64,000 nucleotides of DNA from Simmondsia chinensis (lineage: Eukaryota; Streptophyta; Magnoliopsida; Caryophyllales; Simmondsiaceae): contig JAGTTD010000015.1 in the NCBI GenBank assembly GCA_018398585.1, positions 30,089,478 to 30,153,477 on the forward strand, in the 5' to 3' direction. The translations under genes were made by a program, and so were the position numbers. Shown here in pieces: positions 11,203-22,363 of the stretch. The notes under the pieces were generated by a model. It was given only the letters and a program-made list of their open reading frames with translations, made no database searches and was not told the DNA's origin. Position 1 is the first letter of the stretch. The number at the start of each line of letters is the position of its first letter.

Positions 11203-12719
11203 TGCAGCCCCGCCTCAGCCTTTGGCAGGTTTCTGGGCGAATGGGTCTTGGCAGATTGATCTTGGTGAGATAGGTCAATTGGCGGAATCAAGAGAGAGAA
11301 GCAGAAGAGAGGGAGAGATGCGACAACTAGGCATTTGACATTAATTAGGAAACTTAGTATTAGATTATTAGATAATTATTATTTATTTTATATTTATCCT
11401 TTTAATTATTAAATCTTTTGGTTTAGGTGATTAAACTTCTCTATTTAAATAAGAGTAAGATCAGAGTTGAGTTAGCTATTTAAATTTCTAGATTTTTATG
11501 AGTTCTTTTGAGTTCTTTTTCCGTTTCCCTAAAACTTTTACTATGTGCTACATCTGTTGAGTTAGCTACAGAGATACGTCGCCATCGAAGACTTTTACGA
11601 GTGAGACTTCCAAAGGCAGACCGAGAGAAGGTTTGAGGAGATGGAGGAGAAATTTCGACGAATTGAGCTTTACTTGATTCAACTAGCGGCAAATCCTGAT
11701 CTTGAACCGGGAACTCAGCCCCAATGCCCATTAACACCGCGTGGTGATGACGAGATGGACGAGAGCTTTCAGAATCTGTTCTCGGAGACGGAGCTACCAA
11801 ACCGAAGGCAGAGGAGAGCTCGGCCTAATACCGGCAATACTAACGATTTTGATGATCGAAGGTATGAATCCAGTCTCCGGATTGAAATTTCAAAGTTTAA
11901 AGAAGAAGGTGTCACAGTGCCGACATATCTTGATTTGTCTTCTCTACCTATCTTTGATGAGTCCATCTATGATAAGGAGATACTTGAAGATATTGTGATC
12001 CTATCCCCAACACCATTGATAATCCCACAAACACTAACCTTGCCTATCATCCACACGACACCACTATCCCAACCAAAACCGACAACATTAGCTCCACCAA
12101 AAAAAACATCCACTCAACCCCCATCACGAGCACCAACTTATACGAGCCCACATCAAAGTGCTCTACCACAACCCAAAATAGATCTTCTAGATTTTCTCCA
12201 TTGCCATAGCCAACCAACTTCAAAACTGAGCGGCCGAATTCGAGGATGAATTCTCTCCAACCCCGAGAGTATGATGCAACCCTGCCTTAGCCTTTGGCGG
12301 GTTTTGGGGCGAATGAGTCTTGGTGGATTGATCTTGGCAAGAGGGTCAATTGGCGAAATCAAGAGGGAGAAGTGAAAGAGAAGGAGAGACGCGGATGGGC
12401 AAACAACTAGGCATCTAACACTAATTAGGAAACTTAGTATTAGATTAGTAGATAGTTATTATTTATTTTGTATTTATCCTTTTAATTATTAAGTCCTGTA
12501 GTTTAAGTGAATAAGCTCCTCTATTTAATCAAGAGGAAAATTAGGGTTTAGTTAGCTATTCAATTTTTCAGATTTTTATGAGTTAATTTGAGTTCTCTTT
12601 TCTCGAGTTATGATAATTGAGCTTTATTTCCTCTTTCTTTTTATTAGTGAATTAATAAAAATTAAAAAAAAGGTTGTTGAGCCTTCTCATTCCCCCTAAA
12701 CCTTCCACTACGCACTGCA
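11203..12719 (+). mobile_element. Small non-autonomous LTR element with one ORF
   Basis: Two direct repeats, 11203-11552 and 12275-12719, both begin TGCA(A/G)CCC(C/T)GCC and end in CA. They share long colinear blocks such as TTAGGAAACTTAGTATTAGATTA. They flank about 720 bp containing a single open reading frame. No reverse transcriptase, integrase or protease is present. The second repeat is about 95 bp longer near its end. I could not find a matching target duplication or a clear primer binding site, so this is an LTR-like derivative of uncertain superfamily. Confidence 0.65.
11641..12249 (+). CDS. Hypothetical protein inside the small LTR element
   Basis: This 202-codon frame starts with MEEKFRRIELYLIQLAAN, a charged and probably coiled-coil start of the kind seen at the N-terminus of some Ty3/gypsy Gag proteins. 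The middle is acidic, and the last third is rich in Pro, Thr and Ser with no recognisable domain. There is no zinc knuckle and no protease. It fills nearly the whole space between the two long direct repeats, so it is most likely a remnant of Gag or of a structural ORF. I do not recognise a specific family. Confidence 0.4.
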   Translation: MEEKFRRIELYLIQLAANPDLEPGTQPQCPLTPRGDDEMDESFQNLFSETELPNRRQRRARPNTGNTNDFDDRRYESSLRIEISKFKEEGVTVPTYLDLSSLPIFDESIYDKEILEDIVILSPTPLIIPQTLTLPIIHTTPLSQPKPTTLAPPKKTSTQPPSRAPTYTSPHQSALPQPKIDLLDFLHCHSQPTSKLSGRIRG

Positions 12720-13039
12720 TCAATTTGGTTTCTAGAAAGTAAATATAGAAAGTAGAAATTCATAAAAAGTGCATATTTTGGCTCTTATTTGGTATGCAGA
12801 AAGTAGACAGAATAAAGGAAGTGAAAATTTCAATTCTTTCAAAATGTGGGATCAAAATGTAGGAAATAACTTACCTAATTTTGCCTAGATAAATTATAAT
12901 TCCTTTATTTTTAACTAACCTCCCGAAAAGAGTTTTATTTCTTATCTTAGCAACCAAACATGTTTTATTACCTATCATGGCAATCAACGAGACATTTATT
13001 TAGTTTTCGGGTTTTCAAAAAAAATTGAAAAAATATGAC

Positions 13040-13265
13040 TTTTTTAGCAAATGGCATATTTTTTTAAAAAATTAGCAAATTGGCACAATCCAAAAAATAT
13101 TTAGCAAAATGGCACACTGTACTGTTCACTCATCGTTGCAGGGCAATTCAAAAGGCACACATGAACTCGATTTTTTAGTCAAATTGTGCTATTTTATTAA
13201 ATATTTTTTAAATTGTGCTAATTTACTAAATTTTTCTAAAAAGTATACCATTTTGCTAAAAAAAA
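13040..13265. mobile_element. Foldback MITE with about 50-bp inverted ends
   Basis: The left end begins TTTTTTAGCAAATGGCAT and the right end, reverse complemented, begins TTTTTTAGCAAAATGGTAT. The similarity continues for about 50 bp, through AGTAAATTAGCACAAT. The 226-bp element has no coding capacity. Long terminal inverted repeats of this kind suggest a Mutator-like origin, but the A-rich flanks hide any 9-bp duplication. Confidence 0.65.
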
Positions 13266-13382
13266 AAAGTAATTTTCTCCATTCTCAGAGTAAAAAGAAG
13301 AGAGAACACTGTTACAGTACATTGTCATCATCAATGCATTGTTTGGTTGACTTTGACTGCAAAGAACAGAAGCAGTTACCAG

Positions 13383-14136
13383 TAGGGGTATTCATCGGTC
13401 CAAATTTGGACCGAACAGGACCGGACCGGACCGGATCAAAGACCGAAATTAGCCTCTTTTGAAGACCGGATCGAATTTATACGGTCTGGTCCAAGACCGG
13501 ACCGGTTACCTCATGGACCGGACCGGACTGGACCGATAGAGACCGATTATCATTTCTTTCTTTTTTAATAATAAGTTGAATTTACCATATTTTGTTAATT
13601 TTGAGCAACTTTAAAGGCATTTAATAGGAAAAATATTAAAAATAAATAATAGAAATAATAATAAAAAATATTAAATGATCATCCACCAAATACAACGACT
13701 TATAATAACTTATATTTACTAAACCCAACCCCAACAATTTGACCCTTTGATTTGATTCACATTGCTCGATTCGTCACTAATAACCAACGAAATTATTTTT
13801 AAATTAACTAGCAATAATTACGTATATAAGTTGTAGCAATATATAAATTGCAATAGTCGCTCAAAAAAAAAACAAGATAATTTAATATAGGTGTTTATGG
13901 ACTATTTTTAAACTAATTTTAGGCCTAAATATTATAATTCTAGATTAATCTACCAATAATCTAATAAAATATATAGGAAGCCCAACAATATAATTCGGGT
14001 TTTCGGTCCGGTCTCGGGTTTTTCGGGTTTGGACCGGACCGGACCGAAACCCGAAATGAGAACAACTTGTGGACCGAGGACAGGACCAAAATTGAATCGG
14101 TCTGGTCCGGTCCGGACCGGTATTTGAACACCCCTA
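13383..14136. mobile_element. hAT-type MITE, GGACC-rich, with 8-bp target duplication
   Basis: The element begins TAGGGGTATTCATCGGTCC and its right end, reverse complemented, begins TAGGGGTGTTCAAATACCGG. Flanks are GTTACCAG (13375-13382) and GTTCCCAG (14137-14144), an 8-bp duplication with one mismatch, the hallmark of hAT elements. Both ends carry short runs of GGACC/GGTCC repeats that could pair with one another. No transposase is present, so it is a non-autonomous deletion derivative. Confidence 0.75.
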
Positions 14137-14332
14137 GTTCCCAGAATAATATTTGCTAGAATATTAAATATTAAAGTAGAAATTCAGTATTTAATTATTA
14201 AGTGATTAGATCAAAAAAATATTAAGTGATTGATTAGTTATTAATTATTAGTTGATGGTAATGTGCTTGGTAAACTATTAAATATTAAATTTGGTAGATT
14301 ATTGTAAAATTATAAACAGAATTTGATAACAA

Positions 14333-14430
14333 AAAGTTCCTTCCAAGACGACAAGATCTTTAAGTTGGGGGTCTTCGGAAACAGCCTCTTTTCCGTTCGG
14401 AAAGGGGAAGGCTGCGTACATTCACTCGGA
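14333..14430 (+). mobile_element. 5S-headed SINE, fragment
   Basis: The core words are GTTGGGGGTCTTCGGAAAC, AGCCTCTTTTCC and AAGGCTGCGTACATTCAC. They match the tail module of the full-length copy at 40528-40792. The preceding bases resemble the 3' end of the 5S head. A second AAACAGCCTCTTTTCC follows at 14429. Both ends are degraded. Confidence 0.55.
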
Positions 14431-14601
14431 AACAGCCTCTTTTCCATGCTTTCTTGCTTTCGTTTAAGAACAAAAAAATAACTTTTACTTTTATTTATAA
14501 CTATTTTTCTTTCTAAGTTAAACATTTTTATTTACGTACCTCGTCATCGTATATTAGTAACATTTCTTTACTTAATTTGCTTACGTTTTCTTTTTTGAGG
14601 A

Positions 14602-15062
14602 TATCAAGGGACCAACTTTCTTAAAAGTTTAAGCAGATGGGTAAAGGCCTATAAATAATTTTATACTCTAACATGCCCCCTTACGCAAATACTAATTGGG
14701 CTTGAAGTGTGGATAATGTACAGGCCTACCTCATACCAATTGGGCTTGAAGCGTAAATCTTTTTTGCCTTAATTAGCTAATAAGTCATACATGATAAGGC
14801 AAAATTGCGGCAAAAATAATTTTTGCCCTATTAGGTAAGTAAGGCATTTTGTTGCTTTATTGAGGCAATTTTTTTGCCTTATTTGCCTAATTTTCTTGTA
14901 GTGCCTTGTACTTAAATTGTTTTAATATTAAAAGTGGAGGTTGTTTAGATTCGAACTTGTGACCTCTTGATCAACCTTGCTCTGATACTATATCAAGGAA
15001 CCGCCTTTTCCAAAAGTTTAAGCTGATGGGTGAAGGCCCAAAAATAGTTTTATACTCTAACA
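14602..15062 (-). mobile_element. TRIM (miniature LTR element), complete, minus strand
   Basis: Two LTRs of about 72 bp (14602-14673 and 14991-15062) each begin TGTTAGAGTATAAAA on the minus strand and end near TTGATA. A degraded primer binding site (GCTCTGATACTA on the plus strand, 14979-14990) adjoins the upstream LTR. The internal part has no coding capacity. A perfect 5-bp target duplication, GAGGA, flanks it at 14597-14601 and 15063-15067. About 150 bp of TTTTGCC/GGCAAAA-rich sequence (14745-14905) interrupts the internal region and is probably a later insertion. Confidence 0.85.
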
Positions 15063-15204
15063 GAGGATGGTATCCAAGTATACATACATTTCTTCCTTAA
15101 TTATTTCATGTTGTTTTTGGTAAATATGTGCACGTTTTTTTGTATGCAAATACAAAGGCGATTAAGGAGTTACAGGAAATGGGAGTGCAAAGTTTCATAC
15201 TGGG

Positions 15205-15591
15205 TTGAAGGTACAAAGATCAACCTAAAAGGGGAGGTGAATTAGGTTCTTTAGTTACAAATAAAACTTTAAATTTTATGAACCAAAAATTTATTTGAAA
15301 GTTAAACAATAAATGTAAATTGAAAAAGATAAAGGTAAGAATAAAAGAAATACACAAATATTTTTATAGTGGTTCACTTTCAAAGAGGAAGCTAGTCCAC
15401 TTCTCAAGTAACTATTCTTCGTCACTTAAGGATTTAACTAAGCTTGATGATCCTTTTTAAAAACAGGCTCGGGATCCAACCTTTACAACCGGTCTTTTTG
15501 TACGTAGGCTCAAGACCAACCTTTTACAACGATCCTTTTGTAACCGTAGGCTAAGGATCCAACCATTATAATGAGACAAATTAGAATAAAG
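15205..15591. other. Dispersed-repeat DNA, left half of the solo LTR target
   Basis: This stretch contains three tandem-like copies of a short motif around GGCTCAAGACCAACCTTTTACAACGATCC. It continues at 16360-16640, where a TATAAATAGGGC-like box is seen on the minus strand. It looks like an older LTR split by the solo LTR insertion. I see no gene. Confidence 0.4.
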
Positions 15592-16359
15592 TGTTAGGAA
15601 TATATGCCTCAAATTTATGTATTTAGGATTTATGGGTTGTCGAGGGGTCACCGATCGATCGGGGGGATGTCCGATCGATCGGGTGAATTAAGTTAAAAAC
15701 CCAGTTTTTTGGCCGAGAGAGAGCCAATCGATCGGGAATTTGTTTTCGTGTAACCCTAGCCGTTTAGTATAAATATGGGCTTAGGGGGTACGTTTGATCG
15801 GCCCTATCCGATCGATCGGGCCCTACCCAATCGATCGGGAATCTGTTTTCAGGTAACCCTAGCCGTTTAGTATAAATATGGGCTTCGGGGGTACTTTTTA
15901 GGTATCCAAATTATGATCCAATCAAATCCAATTAAGAGAGAGCCGCCGTCATTGATTTGAGAGCATTACGAGAGTTTAGAGGGAGTGATTCAGTAATTCT
16001 CTATAGATCTCGTTCAGAGGAAGTGTCGTTGTAATTCTTCCATTATTCATACTCAATAAAGAATCTCCATCTCCGCCCGTGGTTTTCTCCCCTCTCGATT
16101 GAATAGGGGTTTCCATGTAAATCTCTATGTTCTTCGTTTGTTCTCTCTTTTACCTCCTTTGATTACTTCTCTTGTTTGTTATAATATTTAAAAAGAATCA
16201 AGTTCTGGGGTGTTAAGTTCCGCATTAAGGAGGTATTAATTTCCTAACAAGTTGATATCCCAGTATATCAAGTTTGTTCAAGATTTTTCCTTACAAATTG
16301 GTATTATAGTATAACAGATTTGTCCAGATTACCTCAACAATTGGTATCAGAGCCTAACA
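15592..16359 (+). mobile_element. Copia-like solo LTR (768 bp) with TAAAG duplication
   Basis: It begins TGTTAGG and ends CCTAACA, and is flanked by TAAAG at 15587-15591 and 16360-16364. This is the structure left by recombination between two LTRs. The promoter part holds two TATA boxes (AGTATAAATATGGG near 15757 and 15870) in a tandem duplication of about 110 bp. It also has several CGATCGATCGG palindromes. A pyrimidine-rich leader with an AATAAA at about 16057 follows. The last 100 bp contain three successive words resembling TTGGTATCAGAGC, the last one perfect. Confidence 0.75.
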
Positions 16360-16739
16360 TAAAGCAATAGAAGAATTAAAGCATTTAAATTCTTCACTCA
16401 TTTAGGAGTAAATTGACACCTGATCAAGCTCAGTCAAAGCTGAGAATATGTCAATTAAGCTCAATGATTAACAATAAAAGAACAAGTGATGCTCAAATAA
16501 AAACTTTAAAAAAAACTTAAAATCAAATCGTTAAAGCACAAGAATGTAAGAGAACTTTTTATCAAAGAATGCTTAGAGAGTGTTGGATAATTTGAACCAA
16601 AGCATTCAAGCCCTATTTATAGGCAAATAAGGGCCAAGGGGACGATCAAAAAGTTGAAAAAAGGATTAGGAAAGAAATCAAGTTAAAAGTAGTCGTTTTG
16701 AGCATTTTCTGATCTGTTGTGTGTCGACACACAGCAGCC

Positions 16740-17262
16740 AAGGTTGTTAAAATCGAGATTCTACTTAGAATTTGTAGGAGCTTTTAGAATCGGAATTGTA
16801 GAATCGAACCGAGAATCGTAAGATTTTACTAAATATATATTATAATTATTTTTTGTATTAATATTAGTTAAATAATTCAAAAAATTAATAATAAGGCCTT
16901 TACTTACATGGACAAATATAAGAAATATAATCAAATATGGTAAAAACATTATCATGCAATATAGATATATCATTGTATGCTACAATAATCATGTGCGCTT
17001 TTAATATAAATGCTACTAATCGAACTTTACCATTCAAAATAAAACTAATCGAACTTTATATTAAGGTTAAAACATAAAACTAAACTTAATTTAAGTTTCT
17101 TGAATGTGTATAATGGTTAATTGGTTATTTTACGTCAAACTAATAAAGTAAGTTTGTTCATAATATATGCTTAGTTTTTTTACATTTTAACTTTTTACTT
17201 ATATACATTAGTAGAATCGAGGTTGAATCCGTAAAATCGTGGAAACCCTCTCTCAACCATTA
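16740..17262. mobile_element. AGAATCG-family MITE (MULE-type), copy 1
   Basis: It begins AAGGTTGTTAAAATCGAGATTC and ends with an inverted, degraded form (GTAGAATCGAGGTTGAATCC). The repeated AGAATCG words and AT-rich core match the better-preserved copy at 41387-42044. No coding capacity. Confidence 0.55.
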
Positions 17263-19469
17263 TTTATAATAAAACTAATACATTCAAAATCCAAATCTTA
17301 ATACATTTTTTGCAAAAGACATATAATCTTTTTTTTTTTCACCATTTTACTTTTTCTATTTCAATGCAACTTCTTCTTCTTCTTCTTCTTCTTTTTTTTT
17401 ATTTTAATTTTACTAGAATTAATTTTGAAAACTTACTACATTCAAATTTCAATACGAAAAAACTTACTACATTCAAATTTCAATGCACAAAACAGTTTTG
17501 ATAAAAAGACAACTCACTTTTTTTCTTTTCTTTTTTTCATCTTTCCATTTTTTCACTTTTTTTTTCTTTTTCTCTTTTTAGTATTACATATATTAATTTT
17601 AAGTTAAAAAATACACGCAACACAAAAAACCATCAGTATATCAAAAAACTTAGTATAGGTATTTTCATGAATCACCAATAACGTATCAAGAACAAAATAT
17701 ATATATATATATATATATATCAAGAAACACAACAATGCATGCATATGTATAGTGTTTGTCTGTTTGGCTTGTATTTCTATTTGTACTAGTTTTGTTGTTT
17801 TGATCTTTGTCCTTATAGGGTACTTATAGCTCATTTGTTCGAGTTTTCTGCTACGTATCGCGATTCTATTGCTAATTATCGGGAAAAAAATGTACTAGAA
17901 AAATACAGAGAAATGACAACAATTAGGATGATAAGGAAGGAAAAAAAATCCTTCTTTCTGTCTCTTGCATTTTTTGTGAAAAAGATTCGGTCTTTGCTGG
18001 TGAAGGCTTTTGCTGTAAAACGGATATGATAAACTTAACGTTTAAAACCGATCTTAACAAACTTATACTTAAACTTTGCTTGTTAAACGGTTATCTTGTT
18101 AGTTCACCAAATCTTTACTAATTTTAGGATTTTTGAAAAAATGTTGACAAAATGATGCCCTAGATTTGAGAGTAAGTTTACAAGCAATGATAGAAGAAAC
18201 AAACAAAAGCGAAACAGAAAGAACACAACAGTTTACGTGGTTCTGCCCTAAATGGCCTACATCCACGGTTCCCACTACCACTAGAGAGCTCAATTTGTAA
18301 AATTAAGCTTCTGTTTTAACCAAATCAACGGCCGAGATTAAATACAAGAAACACAAAATGAGTCCATCTCCAGCTGGCGTGTGGCTAGATGAACGGCCCA
18401 CATTATCCCAAACAAACCCATTTTTGCCTGTTGGATGGGAGAAGCGTGGCACGATTTTCGAACGGGCAAAGATTCCACGGGAAGCTTCTTCAAAGTGGAG
18501 AACAGCGGGCATGCCTAAAGGACTCTGTATAATTCAAAAAATTAATGATAAAACCTTTACTTATATGGCCCTACATAGAGCTCGGTGGAGGATTAGCATA
18601 GGTGTAATTAATATGGCGATGTAGGAGCATCGAGCACTTATAAGCTCATTCTAGAGCCACAAGGCTGCTTGCATACCCAATTGCATACTCCATACCCTCT
18701 ATCTCTCTCCCTTCTATCTCTAATCTCTCTCTCTCTTTCTATCTCCTTATACTCTTTATACACTCTATTCGCTCCATTTGATTGCATTATGTCACATGTT
18801 AGACCTCTTTCCTAGATGCTTGTTTGCTTTTGCTTGTCGTTTTTTGTTGCTAGGCTTCCATGCTTACTTGCTTTCAATTTAATCTATCTGTTACGAGTTT
18901 TTACTTTCAATAAATTTCACAAATAAATTTTTTAAAGTGTTTTTTTTTCTGATTTTAAGAAGGCATGCTTTTAAAGTTGTATATGAACCGATATAATATT
19001 ATATAATTTTTTAGTGGAAGCCGTAATGTATACTGATAGTGAATTCCTGTAAAAGAAAAAAATGCAACACAAAATAATAAATTGGACTATATCAAAAAAT
19101 GCAAAGATATAACAAGGTACAAAAATCAATATCGTAGCTTGCACAAAATTCATAGAAAACGGTACCATTATTTAATTTTCTAAATGGAAAAGTACGTAAA
19201 ATTATGCTACATGTTGCATTATTTTATTTCATAACGGTTAAGACATACAATACTATTTTATTTATACAAGTCAATTATCTTCAGTTCCAAAGTAATAATA
19301 TGTGATTTAAAACTATTCAAAGTAATTATATTCCATATACTACAAGTGATATAACTAAATTTTTAAAATATAAAGATCCTCCATGCAACGCACGGGGTCC
19401 AACTATATCTCTTTAAACTTCTAGCTCCGAATAACAATGTGGAACAAACTGTTGATAAAATAAAATGGG
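17263..19469. other. AT-rich intergenic DNA with microsatellites, no gene seen
   Basis: Holds (CTT)n at about 17367-17393, long T-rich tracts to 17600, and (AT)n at about 17696-17721. The short reading frames at 17310-18029 are low-complexity translations of these tracts. The stretch 18100-18660 has balanced base composition but no frame or motif I can place. 18670-18780 is CT-rich. I see no gene. Confidence 0.5.
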
Positions 19470-19819
19470 TTATTTACTATAAAAAGTCTCTGTATTTTAC
19501 CTATTGTGTCAATTTGGTCCTTGTACTTTTAATTGTATCAATTTAGTCCCTGAACAATTTAAAATGTGTCAATTTAGTCCTTTTGTTTAATTTAAGTTAA
19601 GTTAATGACGTAATTTTTAACAGCAAAATTATGTTAAATGCAAGTAACTTATTATTAATTCATCAGTTTACTCAATTTAACCCAATTTGGGGTGAAAACA
19701 TGAAAATTTTCATTAAAAACTTAACATAAATTTTCTCTGAATACTATATTGACACAAATAAAAGTACAAGGACTAAATTAATACAATAAACAAAGCAGGG
19801 ATCTTTTGACATAAATAAC
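19470..19819. mobile_element. Foldback MITE (TTTGGTCCTTGTACTTTT type), copy 1
   Basis: The left end reads TTATTTACTATAAAAAGTC, then TTTGGTCCTTGTACTTTT. The right end, reverse complemented, reads GTTATTTATGTCAAAAGATC, then TTTAGTCCTTGTACTTTT. The terminal inverted repeats are about 60 bp. A related element at 40000-40842 has been interrupted by two other elements. Confidence 0.6.
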
Positions 19820-19957
19820 AATAAGTATCTGGTGTTTCTGTTGTACCATTTTGGCTTTTCTTCATTTTGTATCCTTTTCACAACTTTGTGGTGATTTTCG
19901 GGTACTATTTTGTGTGATATGTAATTATTTGATATATCTATATATATATATATATAT

Positions 19958-20236
19958 GATCACGTTTTTATGAGAGGGTGAGAGTGTAAGAGGAGTTAAT
20001 TATGGCCGTCCATTAGATTTGTTGGACACAAAAAAAAATAATAATTTACGGCCCATACCCTTGCATGCGACAAAAGGAAAGAAGAGATAAAGGAAGGAAA
20101 TTTTTTTTTTAATACTCAGCAAATCTTAGCCGTAAACTTTTTTTTATTATTATTATCCAACAAATCTTGGCCGTCTATTACAATGGAGAGTTAGGATTGA
20201 CTTCTCTCACGCTCTTACCCTCTTATAAGAATGCCA
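19958..20236. mobile_element. Foldback MITE (GGCCGTCCATTA type), copy 1
   Basis: The left end runs TTTATGAGAGGGTGAGAGTG and reaches GGCCGTCCATTAGATTTGTT. The right end, reverse complemented, runs CTTATAAGAGGGTAAGAGCG and reaches the same kind of word. It is bounded by (AT)n tracts. A second copy lies at 57735-58000. Confidence 0.6.
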
Positions 20237-20258
20237 CTATATATATATATATATATAT

Positions 20259-20795
20259 CCCTTAGGTATCTCAATATTTGAAAATTTATCACTTAGGTAT
20301 CTTGACATTTTAATATATACAATGAAGTACTTTGAGTTTTAGACATTTATTAGTTAGATTTTCGTTCAAATAAGTTTAAAATTTTATCAATCAAATACCC
20401 TCTTCTCAAAATTCGATTGATTTTCGTTGGAAAATACAAAACTTAAATACGATTTTAACAATATATTAGTATATTAATTACAATATGGTGCCTTTTTGCA
20501 GAAAAATATAAAAATTATACATTATTGTGGTAATTTATAGATAATTTATATCAACATTCGGTGAATATTTTATCACATTTCGTTGAATTTTTGATAAAAA
20601 TATTAGCATTAACTTATATATATCATCATATTCACGTATTATATCAATATTTTTATAGAAAATAGATTAGATTCATACAAAAATATATTTAATACTAATA
20701 TAAGATACCTATGTGATAAAATATTTTCAAGGTACTCTATTGTATATATATTAAAATGTTAAGATATCTAAGTGATAAATATAAACCCAAGTACT
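20259..20795. mobile_element. Foldback MITE with about 65-bp inverted ends
   Basis: The left end (TTATCACTTAGGTATCTTG, then ACATTTTAATATATACAATG) is mirrored at the right end, which reads, reverse complemented, TTATCACTTAGATATCTTA, then ACATTTTAATATATATACAA. There is no coding capacity. The flanks are AT microsatellite, so no target duplication can be read. Confidence 0.65.
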
Positions 20796-21066
20796 TCACA
20801 TGTAAGTAAAATAGTCTAGTATAAGTAACTATATCATGGGATTATATATGCACCCAATTTTCTAAAAATTAGAAGTAGGGAGAGAATTTGAGTTGGACAG
20901 ATTTCGATACAATTTTATAAAAAAAAATTAGAAATTTGTTATTGTCAGAATAAAAACTATTATTATAAAAATAATGATATAACTTATAATTACTTAGAAA
21001 CAATAATTTTACTCTTATAATAATAATTTTATTATGCTAATAACATTATCCAAGATCGATGCACTT

Positions 21067-21570
21067 CAAAAAAAAAAAAAAAAAAAAAAAAAATATATAG
21101 TGGGCGCGGGCCTCCTCGAATTGGGCCGGAGGCCCCTAGACCCATTTCTTCCGCCGGGCTTGTGGATGGGCCTGGCTCGAGTAGAGAGGGTACAGGTGGG
21201 CTAGACATTCAGTTGGGCCAGGGGTGGCTGCCGCTGGGCCTAGTTCGGTTAGCCTTGTTTCGGGTTTGTGATGGTGCTGGGCCGGGCTTGTGAGGCCCAT
21301 CTTTGAGCCTACCGCTACTGTTGCTGGGCCTGACATGAGTCTGCTGATGAGGCTGCTGCGGCTCGGGATGGACCTGAGTGTGGGCCTGGTTCTGGGGATG
21401 TTTTGGTGAAAGGTGCTGCTGGGCCTGATGAGCCCGTTACTGCTTCTGGGCCAGTGGTTTTGGGACTATTGCAACTGGGGCTGTTGACATTGGGCCCATT
21501 GTTTGTGCTGGGCTGATAGATGATACAAGGCCTGTTCTTACTGCTGGCCCATACGTTCATGGTTTAAGAT
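21067..21570. other. Poly-A followed by a GC-rich, GGGCCT-rich island
   Basis: A run of about 27 A (21067-21093) is followed by about 470 bp with strikingly higher GC than the surroundings. It is full of GGGCC/GGGCT words, and ends at 21560. A minus-strand frame from 21560 runs through Pro/Ser/Gly/Asn-rich low-complexity sequence (repeated GP and SSGP words). This resembles the linker or C-terminal tail of a LINE ORF1 or a Gag protein, but no domain is recognisable. I cannot assign it. Confidence 0.35.
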
Positions 21571-22363
21571 AGGGCTAATAAATATCTAAATTTAATATAT
21601 TTTAGCATTTTTCTAATGTAATTACAGGAGAAGTGTTACCAAAAGTCTCTAAACTCCAATCTAAAAAATTCTAAAACGATATTATTTAATATTCTAGGTC
21701 ATAAAAAATAATTATTCAGGTATTTATTCCCATTAATTTAATGCAGGACCAACATTTAATAGAATTCATACATGATAATATATAAACTGATATTTTTAAA
21801 ATATAAACATCTTTCGTGCACCACATAGGATAACACTAGTTAGTATTTATATCAATATGTTGCTTAATTAATAGGCCATTGTCATTGTAAGGGCAAAAAC
21901 ACGAACATCGGAACAATTTAATATTTTTAAATTAAGTATTATTGTGTTAAGTGTTTTGATATTAATATTTTTTGTTGTGAGAATAAAAAAATTGAATTAA
22001 TATGAAAATAGGACACTAATACCAACACTAATTGACCCTCGGGGGGAATGAAGCAATTTGATTAAAAGTCAAAAGTTTCAACCTCATCTTCGCCGAAAAT
22101 TATCATTTTCTATTCCGATATTTTTAAAAAGAAAAGGTCAAAAGATTCACTTCCACTCTTCTTTTTAACTCTTTGAAATTAGACACTCGTGTATATATAT
22201 ATATATGTGATGAATATTAAATGAGTATCTAACTATGATGATATATGAAAGCTTAAATCTCAGCTTTTGAATTCAAAATAAAGGACTGAGATTGCACATA
22301 TAAAGAGGAGGAAAGAGAGAGAGAGTTTTTAGGGCATTTTTATATGAGTAATCTCAGCCCTTC

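Noticed and set aside
15640..15850. CRISPR-like or operator array from the repeated CGATCGATCGG words
   Set aside because: Spacing is irregular and the words lie in a tandemly duplicated promoter segment of a plant solo LTR, so neither a CRISPR array nor a bacterial operator fits.
21136..21560. Two minus-strand proteins rich in Pro and Ser
   Set aside because: Low-complexity translation of a GGGCC-rich island without a recognisable domain or start context; listed only as an unassigned region.
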